Source: Endozoicomonas numazuensis (GTDB lineage Bacteria > Pseudomonadota > Gammaproteobacteria > Pseudomonadales > Endozoicomonadaceae). From it: a stretch of 64,000 nucleotides of DNA. The stretch is from positions 62,001-126,000 of the forward strand of contig NZ_JOKH01000009.1 of NCBI RefSeq assembly GCF_000722635.1. The letters are read 5' to 3'. Numbering within the stretch: position 1 is the stretch's first letter; each line of letters begins with the position of its first letter. This document shows, one piece after another, positions 27,779 to 36,584 of the stretch. The translations under genes were made by a program, and so were the position numbers. The notes under the pieces were generated by a model. The model saw only the letters and a list, made by a program, of their open reading frames with translations. It made no database searches and had not been told where the DNA came from.

Positions 27779-29032
27779 ATGTCGGAACTTTCTCAGGACT
27801 TCGCTCACTCACCGGTACCGGAATCGTCAAGAAAAGGCTTTTGGCCCATTCTTGTCGTTATGGTGGGTTTTACTTTTTTCTCGGCCAGTATGTGGTCGGG
27901 TGGAGCGCTTGGCCAGGGCCTCAACTTCTCACAGTTTTTGACTGCCGTGATGATAGGCAACCTGTTGCTGGGGCTTTACACTGCCGGACTGGCCTACATT
28001 GGCAGTAAATCTGGCCTTTCAACGCACCTTCTGACTCAATATGCCTTTGGCCGTTACGGCGCAAAACTGACTTCACTGGTACTGTCTTTTACCCAGGTTG
28101 GCTGGTTTGGTGTCGGTGTCGCCATGTTTGCCCTTCCTGTCAACAAAGCGACTGGTATAGACGTCAACACTCTGGTTCTGGCTTCCGGTATCCTGATGAC
28201 ACTGACTGCCTTTTTTGGTTTCAAAGCACTGACTATTCTGAGTTTTGTTGCCGTACCGGCCATTCTGGTTCTGGGTGGTTTCTCTATCTCCGATGCAGTG
28301 ACTGAAGTGGGTGGACTGTCTGCACTGTTTGGCATCGAACCCAAAGAGTCCATGGGCTATGCAGCGGCCATCAGTATCTGTGTAGGCTCATTCATCAGTG
28401 GCGGCACACTAACGGCTGACTTCACCCGGTTCGCTAAATCGCCAAAAGTGGCTGTCTCTGCAACACTCATTGCCTTCTTCCTGGGTAACACACTGATGTT
28501 TACCTTCGGCGCGATTGGCTCAATGGTTTATGGTCAGGCCGATATCTCTGAAGTGATGTTTATTCAGGGTCTGATTCTTCCCGCCGTCATTTGTCTGGGT
28601 CTGAATATCTGGACCACTAACGACAATGCGCTCTATGTCTCAGGACTCGGCTTTGCCAGCATCACGGGGATGAGCAAGAATTTAATGGTCGTGATTAACG
28701 GTACACTGGGCACTCTGTTTGCCATCTGGCTGAACAACAACTTTGTTGGCTGGCTGAGTCTGCTCAACACGGCATTGCCACCGATTGGTGCCATACTGCT
28801 GGCCGACTACCTCTTTGTCAGAAGAGGCCAATACCGGGAATACAAACAAAATACTTTCATTGGAGTAAACACTTCGGCCATGATTTCCTGGCTGCTGGGT
28901 GTTCTGGCGGCTTCTTACCTGCCAGGCATTGCCCCACTGAACGGCATTCTTGCGGCATCCATCTGCCATGTCTTCTTTGAAAAAACCGGGCTCTTTCAGC
29001 AAAAACAGACAGAGGTGAACCATGCGTCTTGA
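27779..29032 (+). CDS. codB: cytosine permease
   Basis: This 417-residue NCS1-family transporter has about 12 membrane segments, starting after a short cytoplasmic N-terminus ([12 protein letters not shown]). It is close in length to E. coli CodB (419). GGAGG lies 7 nt before the ATG, which decides the start over an upstream in-frame GTG. Its last 11 bp overlap codA, so the two are translationally coupled. Confidence 0.93.
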   Translation: MSELSQDFAHSPVPESSRKGFWPILVVMVGFTFFSASMWSGGALGQGLNFSQFLTAVMIGNLLLGLYTAGLAYIGSKSGLSTHLLTQYAFGRYGAKLTSLVLSFTQVGWFGVGVAMFALPVNKATGIDVNTLVLASGILMTLTAFFGFKALTILSFVAVPAILVLGGFSISDAVTEVGGLSALFGIEPKESMGYAAAISICVGSFISGGTLTADFTRFAKSPKVAVSATLIAFFLGNTLMFTFGAIGSMVYGQADISEVMFIQGLILPAVICLGLNIWTTNDNALYVSGLGFASITGMSKNLMVVINGTLGTLFAIWLNNNFVGWLSLLNTALPPIGAILLADYLFVRRGQYREYKQNTFIGVNTSAMISWLLGVLAASYLPGIAPLNGILAASICHVFFEKTGLFQQKQTEVNHAS

Positions 29033-30305
29033 GAATGTTCGCCTGCATCAGCAGGAAGGTCTTTTCGACATCCTTTTTGATCAGGGTATGATCCAGAGCA
29101 TCACGGCCGCAGGTACACAACGCCAGCCTGACATTGAAACCTGTGATGCCGGGGGTAAGCTGGCACTTCCTCCGTTTATAGATCCACATGTGCATCTGGA
29201 TACCTGCCTGACCGCAGGCGAACCGGTCTGGAATCGCACAGGCACACTGTTTGAAGGCATTCAGAACTGGTCAGAGCGCAAGAAAACCCTGAGCCATGAT
29301 GACGTTAAGCAACGTGCCAGTAAGGCTCTGTCCTGGTATATCGGTCAGGGGGTTCAGCATGTTCGCAGCCATGTCGATACTACGGACCCCAGCCTGACAG
29401 CCGTCCACGCTTTGCTTGAACTTAAAGAAGAAGTTAAAGACCTGATTGATATCCAGTTAGTTGCTTTCCCTCAGGAAGGCGTCCCTTCTTTTCCAAAAGG
29501 AGCTGAACTGCTGGAAGAGGCTATGAAGCTGGGTTGCGACGCAGTGGGGGGAATACCCCATTTCGAATACACCCGCGAGTATGCCCTGGACTCACTCAAC
29601 ACCATCTTTGATCTGGCCGAAAAGTACGACAGCCTGATCGATATTCATTGCGACGAGATAGACGACGAGCAATCAAGATTCGTCGAGACTGTTGCCTGCC
29701 TGGCTCTGGAACGTAATATGGGCCAGCGAGTGACAGCCAGTCATACCACTGCCATGCATTCCTACAACAATGCCTATGTTGTAAAACTGATGCGTCTTTT
29801 GAAACGTTCAGGCATCCATTTTATTGCCAACCCGGTTACCAACCTGAACCTTCAGGGCCGAATGGATACCTATCCGAAGCGCCGTGGTATTACCCGTATT
29901 CCAGAATTACTTGAAGCCGGTGTTAATGCTTGCTTCGGTCAGGATGACATTGTCGACCAATGGTTCCCGATGCAAGGCTGCAATATGCTGCAAGTTTTGT
30001 TTACAGGATTAGTAGGGTGCCAGATGACAGGTCTGAATCAGATCAACCAGGGCATTGACCTGATCACCACAAACAGTGCTACATGTCTGAATATCCAGGA
30101 TCAATACGGCATTGAAGCAGGCAAACCTGCTAACCTGATTCTTCTGGATGCAGAAAGCGTTTTTGATGCCATTCGTCGTCAATCAGTGGTGACTCACTCT
30201 TACCGCAATGGCCAATTAATAGCTGAAACCAAACCTGCTGAGACTAATATTAAGGGCAATCACGCTCTATCGGGTGATATCGATTATTCGTTCAGCCCTA
30301 ACTAG
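29022..30305 (+). CDS. codA: cytosine deaminase
   Basis: This 427-residue amidohydrolase has the metal-site motif HVHLDTC, the later [10 protein letters not shown] and SHTTAMHSY, and the catalytic aspartate in [10 protein letters not shown]. It deaminates cytosine to uracil after import by CodB. The length equals that of E. coli CodA. The stop TAG lies inside the CTAG at which an IS element begins, so the insertion falls at the very end of the gene. The codon count suggests that the native stop survives. Confidence 0.93.
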   Translation: MRLENVRLHQQEGLFDILFDQGMIQSITAAGTQRQPDIETCDAGGKLALPPFIDPHVHLDTCLTAGEPVWNRTGTLFEGIQNWSERKKTLSHDDVKQRASKALSWYIGQGVQHVRSHVDTTDPSLTAVHALLELKEEVKDLIDIQLVAFPQEGVPSFPKGAELLEEAMKLGCDAVGGIPHFEYTREYALDSLNTIFDLAEKYDSLIDIHCDEIDDEQSRFVETVACLALERNMGQRVTASHTTAMHSYNNAYVVKLMRLLKRSGIHFIANPVTNLNLQGRMDTYPKRRGITRIPELLEAGVNACFGQDDIVDQWFPMQGCNMLQVLFTGLVGCQMTGLNQINQGIDLITTNSATCLNIQDQYGIEAGKPANLILLDAESVFDAIRRQSVVTHSYRNGQLIAETKPAETNIKGNHALSGDIDYSFSPN

Positions 30306-30323
30306 GAGGCTGACCGAGAATAG
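30306..30323 (+). repeat. left terminal inverted repeat of the IS
   Basis: An 18-bp perfect match to the complement of the right end at 32106-32123. CTAG (30302-30305) lies immediately outside. Confidence 0.9.
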
Positions 30324-30430
30324 GTCAACGAGAGCGGCAATGAGCTTTTATAATTCAAACATGGGCAAAAAATAACCGCCTTTATGCAGGATTTTTCCCA
30401 TTTTGGCAGATTTACACCTTTTCCTGGCCT

Positions 30431-31945
30431 TTATGCCGCTTTTTTAACCTTTTCCAAATCTTCAAGGCGGACTGATCCCGTTGAGACCGCCTTCACAAAT
30501 TTTTTGAAATTATGAGCTGTGCATACCAATGAGAACTCGGCCTCAACTTTCTCCTTCCCTCGCAGGTTGAAGCCCCTGAATCCAGAGTTCTTTATCTGAC
30601 CAAACGGCGGCTCTGCTATCACCTTGCGACGCTCATAGATGCTTTTCGCCTCGGTTGTCTCCATTTTTTTAGTCATGGCCTGACGTGCAACTTCAAATTT
30701 GTCTGTACGAATGACACGCCCCGCACTTTTCTTCGAACCGCTACATCTGAAGCGATAAGGGCACTTCTTGCATACATCCTTATTTGCTCTGTAACTCTTT
30801 CTCTTGGCTTTACTGGCAGGGTCGGTAACCATCTGTTCGCCCGCCGGACAGATAAACACATCTGATTCTATCTCGTATGTAAAATCTGCTTTGACAAATT
30901 TTCGATCGCTGTCTTCAAGGTCATCCGTAGCCGGCTTTTCTTCTCTGTCGGTAGCGATATAACTGTCTATTCCGTGCTCATCCACAGCATGCAGGTTTGG
31001 CCCTGAAAAGTAACCATTATCCATGCTCCACATACCTACAACTGCATCATCAATGGCTTCTGTCAGCGCCTGAAGCGCAGGTTCAACTTCCTGCACATCG
31101 TTGGCGTGCTGACTGATATGCTGGCCAACAATGATCTGGTGATCGGCATCAACATTAATCTGAGCGTTGTAGCTGTAATCACAGTAACCTTTCTTGGTCA
31201 TCATCCGGGCATCATGATCTGCAAAACTAATCTGCTTTTTGTCGTCTATTGGTTCGTCCGGGTTCAGGGCTTTCTCTCGTTCTTCGAGGGCTTTTTTGGC
31301 TACCCTGATTTTCTTTAACCGCTCTTCTTTGAACTGGAGGTCTTCAGGGATGCTGTAACCACTGGCTTCTTTGTAGGTGTCATTTTCCTCCTGGTCGCAT
31401 TGACTGGCTTTCTCGATCAGGTCATCAATTTCTGCACTGAGTTCTGCTTCTTTGAGCTTGAGTCGCCCGTAACTCATGGCCTTGTGCTTTGAGCTGTTGG
31501 CTTTGAACTTTGAACCGTCCAGACTGATATGCCCGAGCGATGCCAGTTCCAGCTCCATTGCCAGCTTGACGGATTGTTTGAAGCAGTCATGGAAGAAGGA
31601 CAGGTTATCTTTACGAAAGTCACCCAGGACTCTGAAGTTCGGGCAATTCATTTGCGAGATGTACATAAACGCCAGATCTTGCCGACAGCGACGTTCAATC
31701 TCACGGGAGCTGAAAACGCCATGGCTATAGGCGTAGATCAGGATGGCGACAATGAGCTTCGGGGGATAAGCGTGCTGGCCAAGGTGGTGGTATTTTTTTT
31801 CGACTTCAGATGTATCAATGCTCTGAAAGATGCCTTCGTAGACAAAACAGTCATGATCTTTGGAAAGCAGATCGAAAATATTGGTTGGAAACAGTAGGTG
31901 CTGATCGAACTCAACAGGGCTATCTTTGAATTTTGGTGGTGACAT
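30431..31945 (-). CDS. IS1182-family transposase
   Basis: This 504-residue DDE transposase has an N-terminal DUF772-type domain (YPPKLIVAILIYAYSHGVFSSREIERRC) and a middle catalytic region including HISLDGSKFKANSS, MWSMDNGYFSG and the C-terminal ERRKVIAEPPFGQIKNSGFRGF. A cysteine pair near CKKCPYRFRC is also characteristic. It looks intact. The gene is on the minus strand of the element. Confidence 0.95.
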   Translation of the reverse strand: MSPPKFKDSPVEFDQHLLFPTNIFDLLSKDHDCFVYEGIFQSIDTSEVEKKYHHLGQHAYPPKLIVAILIYAYSHGVFSSREIERRCRQDLAFMYISQMNCPNFRVLGDFRKDNLSFFHDCFKQSVKLAMELELASLGHISLDGSKFKANSSKHKAMSYGRLKLKEAELSAEIDDLIEKASQCDQEENDTYKEASGYSIPEDLQFKEERLKKIRVAKKALEEREKALNPDEPIDDKKQISFADHDARMMTKKGYCDYSYNAQINVDADHQIIVGQHISQHANDVQEVEPALQALTEAIDDAVVGMWSMDNGYFSGPNLHAVDEHGIDSYIATDREEKPATDDLEDSDRKFVKADFTYEIESDVFICPAGEQMVTDPASKAKRKSYRANKDVCKKCPYRFRCSGSKKSAGRVIRTDKFEVARQAMTKKMETTEAKSIYERRKVIAEPPFGQIKNSGFRGFNLRGKEKVEAEFSLVCTAHNFKKFVKAVSTGSVRLEDLEKVKKAA

Positions 31946-32105
31946 CAGGCATCATCAAGGTTGATTTAAGGCTTATCATAGCGTCCGAGCATAAAATTCA
32001 GTAGAACGAGTCAGCTTTTTCACTGAATTTGTGCGAATAGTTGACCTATTTAAGCAAATCCAGTGGAAAAGATGGCCGTTCTTTCTGGATTTTAGGCCGG
32101 ACTGT

Positions 32106-32123
32106 CTATTCTCGGTCAGCCTC
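32106..32123 (-). repeat. right terminal inverted repeat of the IS
   Basis: CTATTCTCGGTCAGCCTC is the exact complement of the left repeat, followed by CTAG at 32124-32127. Confidence 0.9.
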
Positions 32124-32147
32124 CTAGGGAAGGGTGTTGATATTGGG

Positions 32148-32171
32148 CTTCGACAGGCTCAGCCCGAACGG
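32148..32171. repeat. half REP-like unit
   Basis: GCTTCGACAGGCTCAGCCCG and on to AACGG matches the right arm of the palindromes at 3033-3095 and 45462-45524. The left arm (CCTGAGCCTGTCG) is missing here, and only GAAGGGTG remains next to the IS. It may be a single REP or one truncated at its left end. Confidence 0.7.
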
Positions 32172-32225
32172 GTTTAGAAAAGCCTCTCACAGTATCTATG
32201 AGAGGCTGGATCTTCCCTGTTTTTT

Positions 32226-33629
32226 TTACTTCAGATTCAAATAACTGACCATGACATTAAATATTTCTGGCTGGGTCAGCATGGTTGGCACTTTTCCTAC
32301 CCCCTCTTTATTGGCAAACAGGGGAACATTGACCCCGGTGTGCTCTTCCGCAAACAAACCATTAGTGGCGTAGTTGACTGCCATGATAACGCCTTCTGGC
32401 GTTTCCACTCTTGCCACATAGCCTGGCGAATAAGCGGGCAGGTCAAAGGCTTTAAACAGGCTGGTATCGGGCATCAACTGAGCCGCCTGCCCATGATCTG
32501 CAGTAACGAGCACCAGAGTATTTTCGTGTTTCTCAGCAAACTCAAGCGCCACATCCAGAGCCTCTGTCAGCTGCTGCAACTCACCGATCTGGCCGCAGGC
32601 TCTTCTCTGGTGAGAAGCTTTATCAATGGAGGCAGACTCCACCATCAGGAAAAAGCCTTTGTCATTCTTTTCAGAAAGCCGGTTCAGCGCAACAGAGGTC
32701 ATCTCTCTCAGTTCAGGTGTATCACCAAAAGCAGCATTGGACTCACACTTAACGGTATCTGGCATTTCAACAGAGCCCAGATATTTGTGAAGGTAATTCA
32801 GCATACTGGGGTCAGGCTGTTCAGCTTCACGTTCACCTTCATACGCCATTCTTTCAGGCAGATTCCCTTCAGCAAACAAGCCAAGAAGCTTCTTGTCGGC
32901 AGGTGCACTTTTCATATCAGAAGCATTGTCAGCAATATAAAACCCGCTTTCCTTAGCCTGTTCCAATACGGTCTTTGAACTGCCTTCTGCCTGTTTTGAG
33001 AAGTGCTGCATGCCACCACCCAGTAACACATCGACATTAGAGGCTGCCAACTGCTCTGAGATTGAGCCCGGGCCCCCTTTGGCTTTCACATCCTGAGAAC
33101 AGTCGACTGGCTTACGCTTGTAGATCAGGGCGTCCACCATCATCTCCGGGTTTTCACATTCACGCTGACTGATCTTAGCCACAAACGATGAAGGCGTAGC
33201 GTCAGTAATATTGGCTGTTGTCACAATACCCGCTTTCAAACCCGCCTGTTTGGCAAGATCAACGATGGAGACCAGATCCTGGTCGTATTTCGCAGACGTT
33301 CCAATACGACCACGACTGGTTATTTCGCCCGTAGCCATAGATGTAGCACTGTTTGCCGAATCAGCTACATAGAGTGGCCTGGAGGGATCTTTATCATCCA
33401 CTGTGAGCACTTGAACGCTGCTTCTGAGCGCCATTTCATCAAGATTGATTTTCCCTCGGGAGCCCGCCAGATAATTTCGGGCAATAGTGATCTGATGATC
33501 ATCCATGCCATCACCGACAATCAGGATCACGTTACGAGGAGCAGTGGGTTCAGAGTCTACAGCCAGTACCGCTGAAGAGCTGACCATTGCCAGAGAGAGG
33601 CATAGAGGTTTAAGTATTGTTGACTTCAT
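32226..33629 (-). CDS. phoA: alkaline phosphatase (PhoA family)
   Basis: This 467-residue exported enzyme has a signal peptide (SLAMVSSSAVLA) and the phosphoserine motif ADSANSATSMATGE. Further metal ligands are in VIAVGDGM-like VILIVGDGMDDHQ at the N-terminus and LVTADHGQ near the C-terminus. It hydrolyses phosphomonoesters in the periplasm. A Pho-box-like repeat lies 160 bp upstream (33792-33809). It is downstream of the IS element, on the opposite strand to codA. Confidence 0.93.
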   Translation of the reverse strand: MKSTILKPLCLSLAMVSSSAVLAVDSEPTAPRNVILIVGDGMDDHQITIARNYLAGSRGKINLDEMALRSSVQVLTVDDKDPSRPLYVADSANSATSMATGEITSRGRIGTSAKYDQDLVSIVDLAKQAGLKAGIVTTANITDATPSSFVAKISQRECENPEMMVDALIYKRKPVDCSQDVKAKGGPGSISEQLAASNVDVLLGGGMQHFSKQAEGSSKTVLEQAKESGFYIADNASDMKSAPADKKLLGLFAEGNLPERMAYEGEREAEQPDPSMLNYLHKYLGSVEMPDTVKCESNAAFGDTPELREMTSVALNRLSEKNDKGFFLMVESASIDKASHQRRACGQIGELQQLTEALDVALEFAEKHENTLVLVTADHGQAAQLMPDTSLFKAFDLPAYSPGYVARVETPEGVIMAVNYATNGLFAEEHTGVNVPLFANKEGVGKVPTMLTQPEIFNVMVSYLNLK

Positions 33630-34102
33630 GATTATTCTGCTACTTTGTTCTTCTTATTAGAGGCTGGTTGAAAAGTAGAGGTCGAAGGAAAATCCGGTCC
33701 AACTTCTGGATTTTCAAGTGATCTATTACTTGTCTAACAGCTTCTTTGGCAGACAGTCAGAAACAATGGCGCTGTTACTGCATCAGAGCGACCGTCATCA
33801 TACCGTCATCAAAACCAGTTCTAATAAAGGGATATTACCCAACTGGTCAAGATCAGTACACGGAGGATAACACTCACCCTTCATCGCCTGATAGTCCAAA
33901 TGCAGCATAAGACGATGGAGCTCTTTTTCCAATCCCCTGACACTCATGGGCAAAGGAAGGTGCGAACAAGTCATTCACCCCTTGGGGGTAGAACAATTTT
34001 CACGGTAGAATGCTTTGCCTTAAAACCAGAACATAGCCCAGAGCATGACTCCATTCGCTCTGAAGGCTGACAATCCGCCCTATTTATGACCACAGTCGAA
34101 TC
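33630..34102. promoter_or_regulatory. phoA / ion channel divergent spacer
   Basis: This 473-bp region carries a hairpin, GAAAATCC/GGATTTTC at 33688-33715, in the phoA leader. No gene is apparent. Both promoters are expected here. Confidence 0.45.
33792..33809 (+). promoter_or_regulatory. candidate Pho box
   Basis: Two identical 7-nt repeats CCGTCAT (33792-33798 and 33803-33809) are separated by 4 nt. This gives the 7-4-7 geometry of the PhoB consensus CTGTCAT-N4-CTGTCAT. Its orientation is that of the + strand, towards the ion channel rather than towards phoA, so its target is uncertain. Confidence 0.5.
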
Positions 34103-34915
34103 ATGAAAAACAGCGATTTACAGGCTCGCTTTAACGCCATACGTTCCAATAAGATTTTTGAACTCTTTGTCGTCAGTATTATTATCTTTTCTGCCCTGGT
34201 AATAGGAGCAAAAACCTACAACCTGCCCCCCTACCTTCAAAGCACTATCAATGTTCTGGATGTAGGCATCACCCTGTTCTTCCTGATAGAGATCTTTGTC
34301 CGCTTCTTTGGTGAAGAGAACAAGAAAAACTTCTTCAAGTCTGGCTGGAACCTCTTTGACACACTGATTGTTATCATCAGCCTGATTCCAGTCAGCGATA
34401 CTGAAATGGCTCTGGTAGGCCGACTGATCAGAATCTTCCGTGTTCTCAGGATGATTTCTATCATCCCTGAACTTAGATTATTGCTGAACTCATTGCTAAA
34501 AGCTCTGCCACAACTGGGCTATGTGATGCTGCTGATGTTCATTATCTTTTATATCTATGCAGCCGTTGGCAGTACTTTTTTCCTGAACATTAACCCTGAA
34601 CTGTGGGGCAATATTTCCATCAGCATGCTCACTCTGTTCAGAGTGATGACCTTCGAGGACTGGACCGATGTCATGTATGAGACCATGGCCGTCTACCCTT
34701 TAAGTTGGGCTTACTATCTGAGTTTTATTTTCTTCACCACTTTTGCCTTCCTGAACATGATTATTGGTATCGTGGTGAATGTTCTTGAAGAAGAGCGCCA
34801 GAAAGAGCGAAGGGAAGAGGAAGCTTTAGAAAATGCCGGGCAACCTACTCTGGAAGATATCCAGCAGGAGCTGGTAGAAATCAAACAACTCCTGAAAAAA
34901 CAGTCTGGCCAGTAA
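34103..34915 (+). CDS. voltage-gated cation channel (bacterial Nav/Cav-like, one-domain)
   Basis: This 270-residue protein has six transmembrane segments (S1-S6). The S4 sensor has arginines every third position (RLIRIFRVLRMISIIPELR, about 113-131) and the pore filter is TFEDWTDVMYE, followed by S6 FLNMIIGIVVNVLEE. A C-terminal coiled coil follows (EEERQKERREEEALENAG). It belongs to the tetrameric NaChBac-type group. The filter resembles the calcium-channel-type ED-W motif rather than the TLESWS of NavAb, so ion selectivity is open. Confidence 0.88.
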   Translation: MKNSDLQARFNAIRSNKIFELFVVSIIIFSALVIGAKTYNLPPYLQSTINVLDVGITLFFLIEIFVRFFGEENKKNFFKSGWNLFDTLIVIISLIPVSDTEMALVGRLIRIFRVLRMISIIPELRLLLNSLLKALPQLGYVMLLMFIIFYIYAAVGSTFFLNINPELWGNISISMLTLFRVMTFEDWTDVMYETMAVYPLSWAYYLSFIFFTTFAFLNMIIGIVVNVLEEERQKERREEEALENAGQPTLEDIQQELVEIKQLLKKQSGQ

Positions 34916-34986
34916 ACACTCTGCCAGGCTTTTCAGCTTGGCACCCTCATGAGATCCGGCGTTCACTATTACCACGATGCGGGATT

Positions 34987-36186
34987 TCAATATGACTGCT
35001 GCAACTGCCGCAGTTGTTGCCGAGCCTCTATCAGTGACATCCGTTGTTCTGGCTCATAGCAGGTCAAACCTATGATCAAACTTTTCACGGCAAGCAGCCC
35101 ACGCCCCATGGATCTATCCAGAAAATCTTCTTTTTCGATAACATCCATTCTACTGAATTCAACCAACCGTTCTGCGAGAACAGACCGATCGGTTGACTCA
35201 CTTCTTTGACCATCACGCGTGTAATCACAAGGATTCACTCCCGTACTCAAGGTCATTATCAGTACCCCCAACCCCCAGAGATCAATAGGCTTCCCTGAAG
35301 CAGGATGGTCTTTTTTCTGTTTTTCCAATAACAGTTCAGGTGGCATATAAAGGTACGTTCCGTAATACCCTGACAAGCCCTGTTGCTCAGTGAGTTTCTT
35401 CAAACCCCCAAAATCAACCAGCTTTATGGTCTGCCCCGATGAATCCAGCATAATATTTTGTGGCTTCAAATCGCGGTGAACCCTATCCATTTTGTGCAGA
35501 TACATCAACGCTTCGACGATCTCCAAACTGACTCGGATGGCACAGACGGGCCCCATCTCAAAACCAGGAACAGGTTTAACTTTTGACAGGACATCATAAA
35601 GGTTACCGCCTTCCAGATACTCTGAAATAACGGCCACAAGACGAACACAGCCAATGTCTGAATCAGGCACCTGATCAATATTTCTGACAGCCCCATAATA
35701 TCCTGTTTTCATATCCTGAATGACAACCGCATGCACCTTCATAAGGTTGGGGTGATCAAGCCCCAACCCCAAAGCCTCACCTGAGCTTTTGGACAATGCT
35801 TGTCTCTGGTTCATTATCAGTTTCACAGCAAACGGATTTTTCGAAGGGTCTTGATACAAGCTCACAGAACCAAAATGCCCTTTATCAATGGGTTTATCCG
35901 GTTCCAGTTTGAAGAGAAGTGATAAGGCTTTATCAACAGAAAAGGCTCGACAACGAGCATCCCAACCAGCAACAGGCTTGAGTTCAGCAGGTTGCTTCAG
36001 GACAACTGTCTTTCTCCCAGCAACAGATACGCCTGGGGTTGGAGCTTTGACTGCTGATTCTGGAAGGCTTTTCCTCTTTAAATCTGCAGGTGTTGCTTTA
36101 GAAGGCGATTTTGATGCTGAAACTTTTTCGGTCGGAGCAGGCTGAACGTGATTACCTGCCTTCGGAAAACGAATTGCCAGATTCAT
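34987..36186 (-). CDS. eukaryotic-type Ser/Thr protein kinase
   Basis: This 399-residue protein has a Lys/Pro/Ser-rich, likely disordered N-terminus (1-75) and a full protein kinase domain: glycine loop GHFGSV (103-108), AVK lysine (122), catalytic HRDLKPQN (237-244), DFG (258-260) and PPE (282-284). The C-lobe contains IDLWGLGVLI. It has no membrane segment or PASTA-type sensor. Taken with the secreted kinase at 4297 and the Fic protein, a secreted host-directed effector is possible. A bacterial signalling kinase is the alternative. Confidence 0.85.
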   Translation of the reverse strand: MNLAIRFPKAGNHVQPAPTEKVSASKSPSKATPADLKRKSLPESAVKAPTPGVSVAGRKTVVLKQPAELKPVAGWDARCRAFSVDKALSLLFKLEPDKPIDKGHFGSVSLYQDPSKNPFAVKLIMNQRQALSKSSGEALGLGLDHPNLMKVHAVVIQDMKTGYYGAVRNIDQVPDSDIGCVRLVAVISEYLEGGNLYDVLSKVKPVPGFEMGPVCAIRVSLEIVEALMYLHKMDRVHRDLKPQNIMLDSSGQTIKLVDFGGLKKLTEQQGLSGYYGTYLYMPPELLLEKQKKDHPASGKPIDLWGLGVLIMTLSTGVNPCDYTRDGQRSESTDRSVLAERLVEFSRMDVIEKEDFLDRSMGRGLLAVKSLIIGLTCYEPEQRMSLIEARQQLRQLQQSY

Positions 36187-36280
36187 TGCCCCTATCCTAT
36201 GTATTCCTCCACAGGTATTTGGACAATAGAAGGTGAGAAATATTCAGAACAGAATGGACAGCAGGACTAACTGTTTATGG

Positions 36281-36448
36281 CTAGGAGGCTGACCGAGAAT
36301 AGCGTCCGAGCATAAAATTCAGTAGAACGAGTCAGCTTTTTCACTGAATTTGTGCGAATAGTTGACCTATTTAAGCAAATTCAGTGGAAAAGATGGCCGT
36401 TCTTTCTGGATTTTAGGCCGGGCTGTCTATTCTCGGTCAGCCTCCTAG
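36281..36448. mobile_element. 168-bp MITE: internally deleted IS1182-type derivative
   Basis: It carries the same 18-bp terminal repeats as the IS at 30302-32127, the same CTAG flanks, and 140+ nt nearly identical to the right-end region of that IS (about 31978-32123). The left end keeps only the terminal repeat before jumping to CGTCCGAGCATAAAATTC. The join occurs at ATAG, present both after the left repeat and in the right region (TCATAG), so deletion by 4-nt microhomology is likely. It has no coding capacity and would need the full element for mobility. Confidence 0.92.
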
Positions 36449-36584
36449 TAGAGCTGCTTACCAAAAGCGCAAGAACTTAATGTCGCCCAAATACAGCATT
36501 TAACATAAAAATATGACTGTTTTTTGCGGATTAACCAATTAACTGATACCATATCAAATATACTATTTTATACTGAAAGTAAAA

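Larger units (their letters stand above)
30302..32127. mobile_element. IS1182-family insertion sequence
   Basis: The element is bounded by CTAG and perfect 18-bp terminal inverted repeats: GAGGCTGACCGAGAATAG at 30306-30323 and its complement at 32106-32123. It holds one transposase gene on the minus strand. Its right-end sequence (about 31980-32123) is reproduced in the MITE at 36281-36448. CTAG at both ends may be a 4-bp target duplication or part of the element. Because one CTAG contains the codA stop codon, the target-duplication reading is favoured. Confidence 0.9.
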
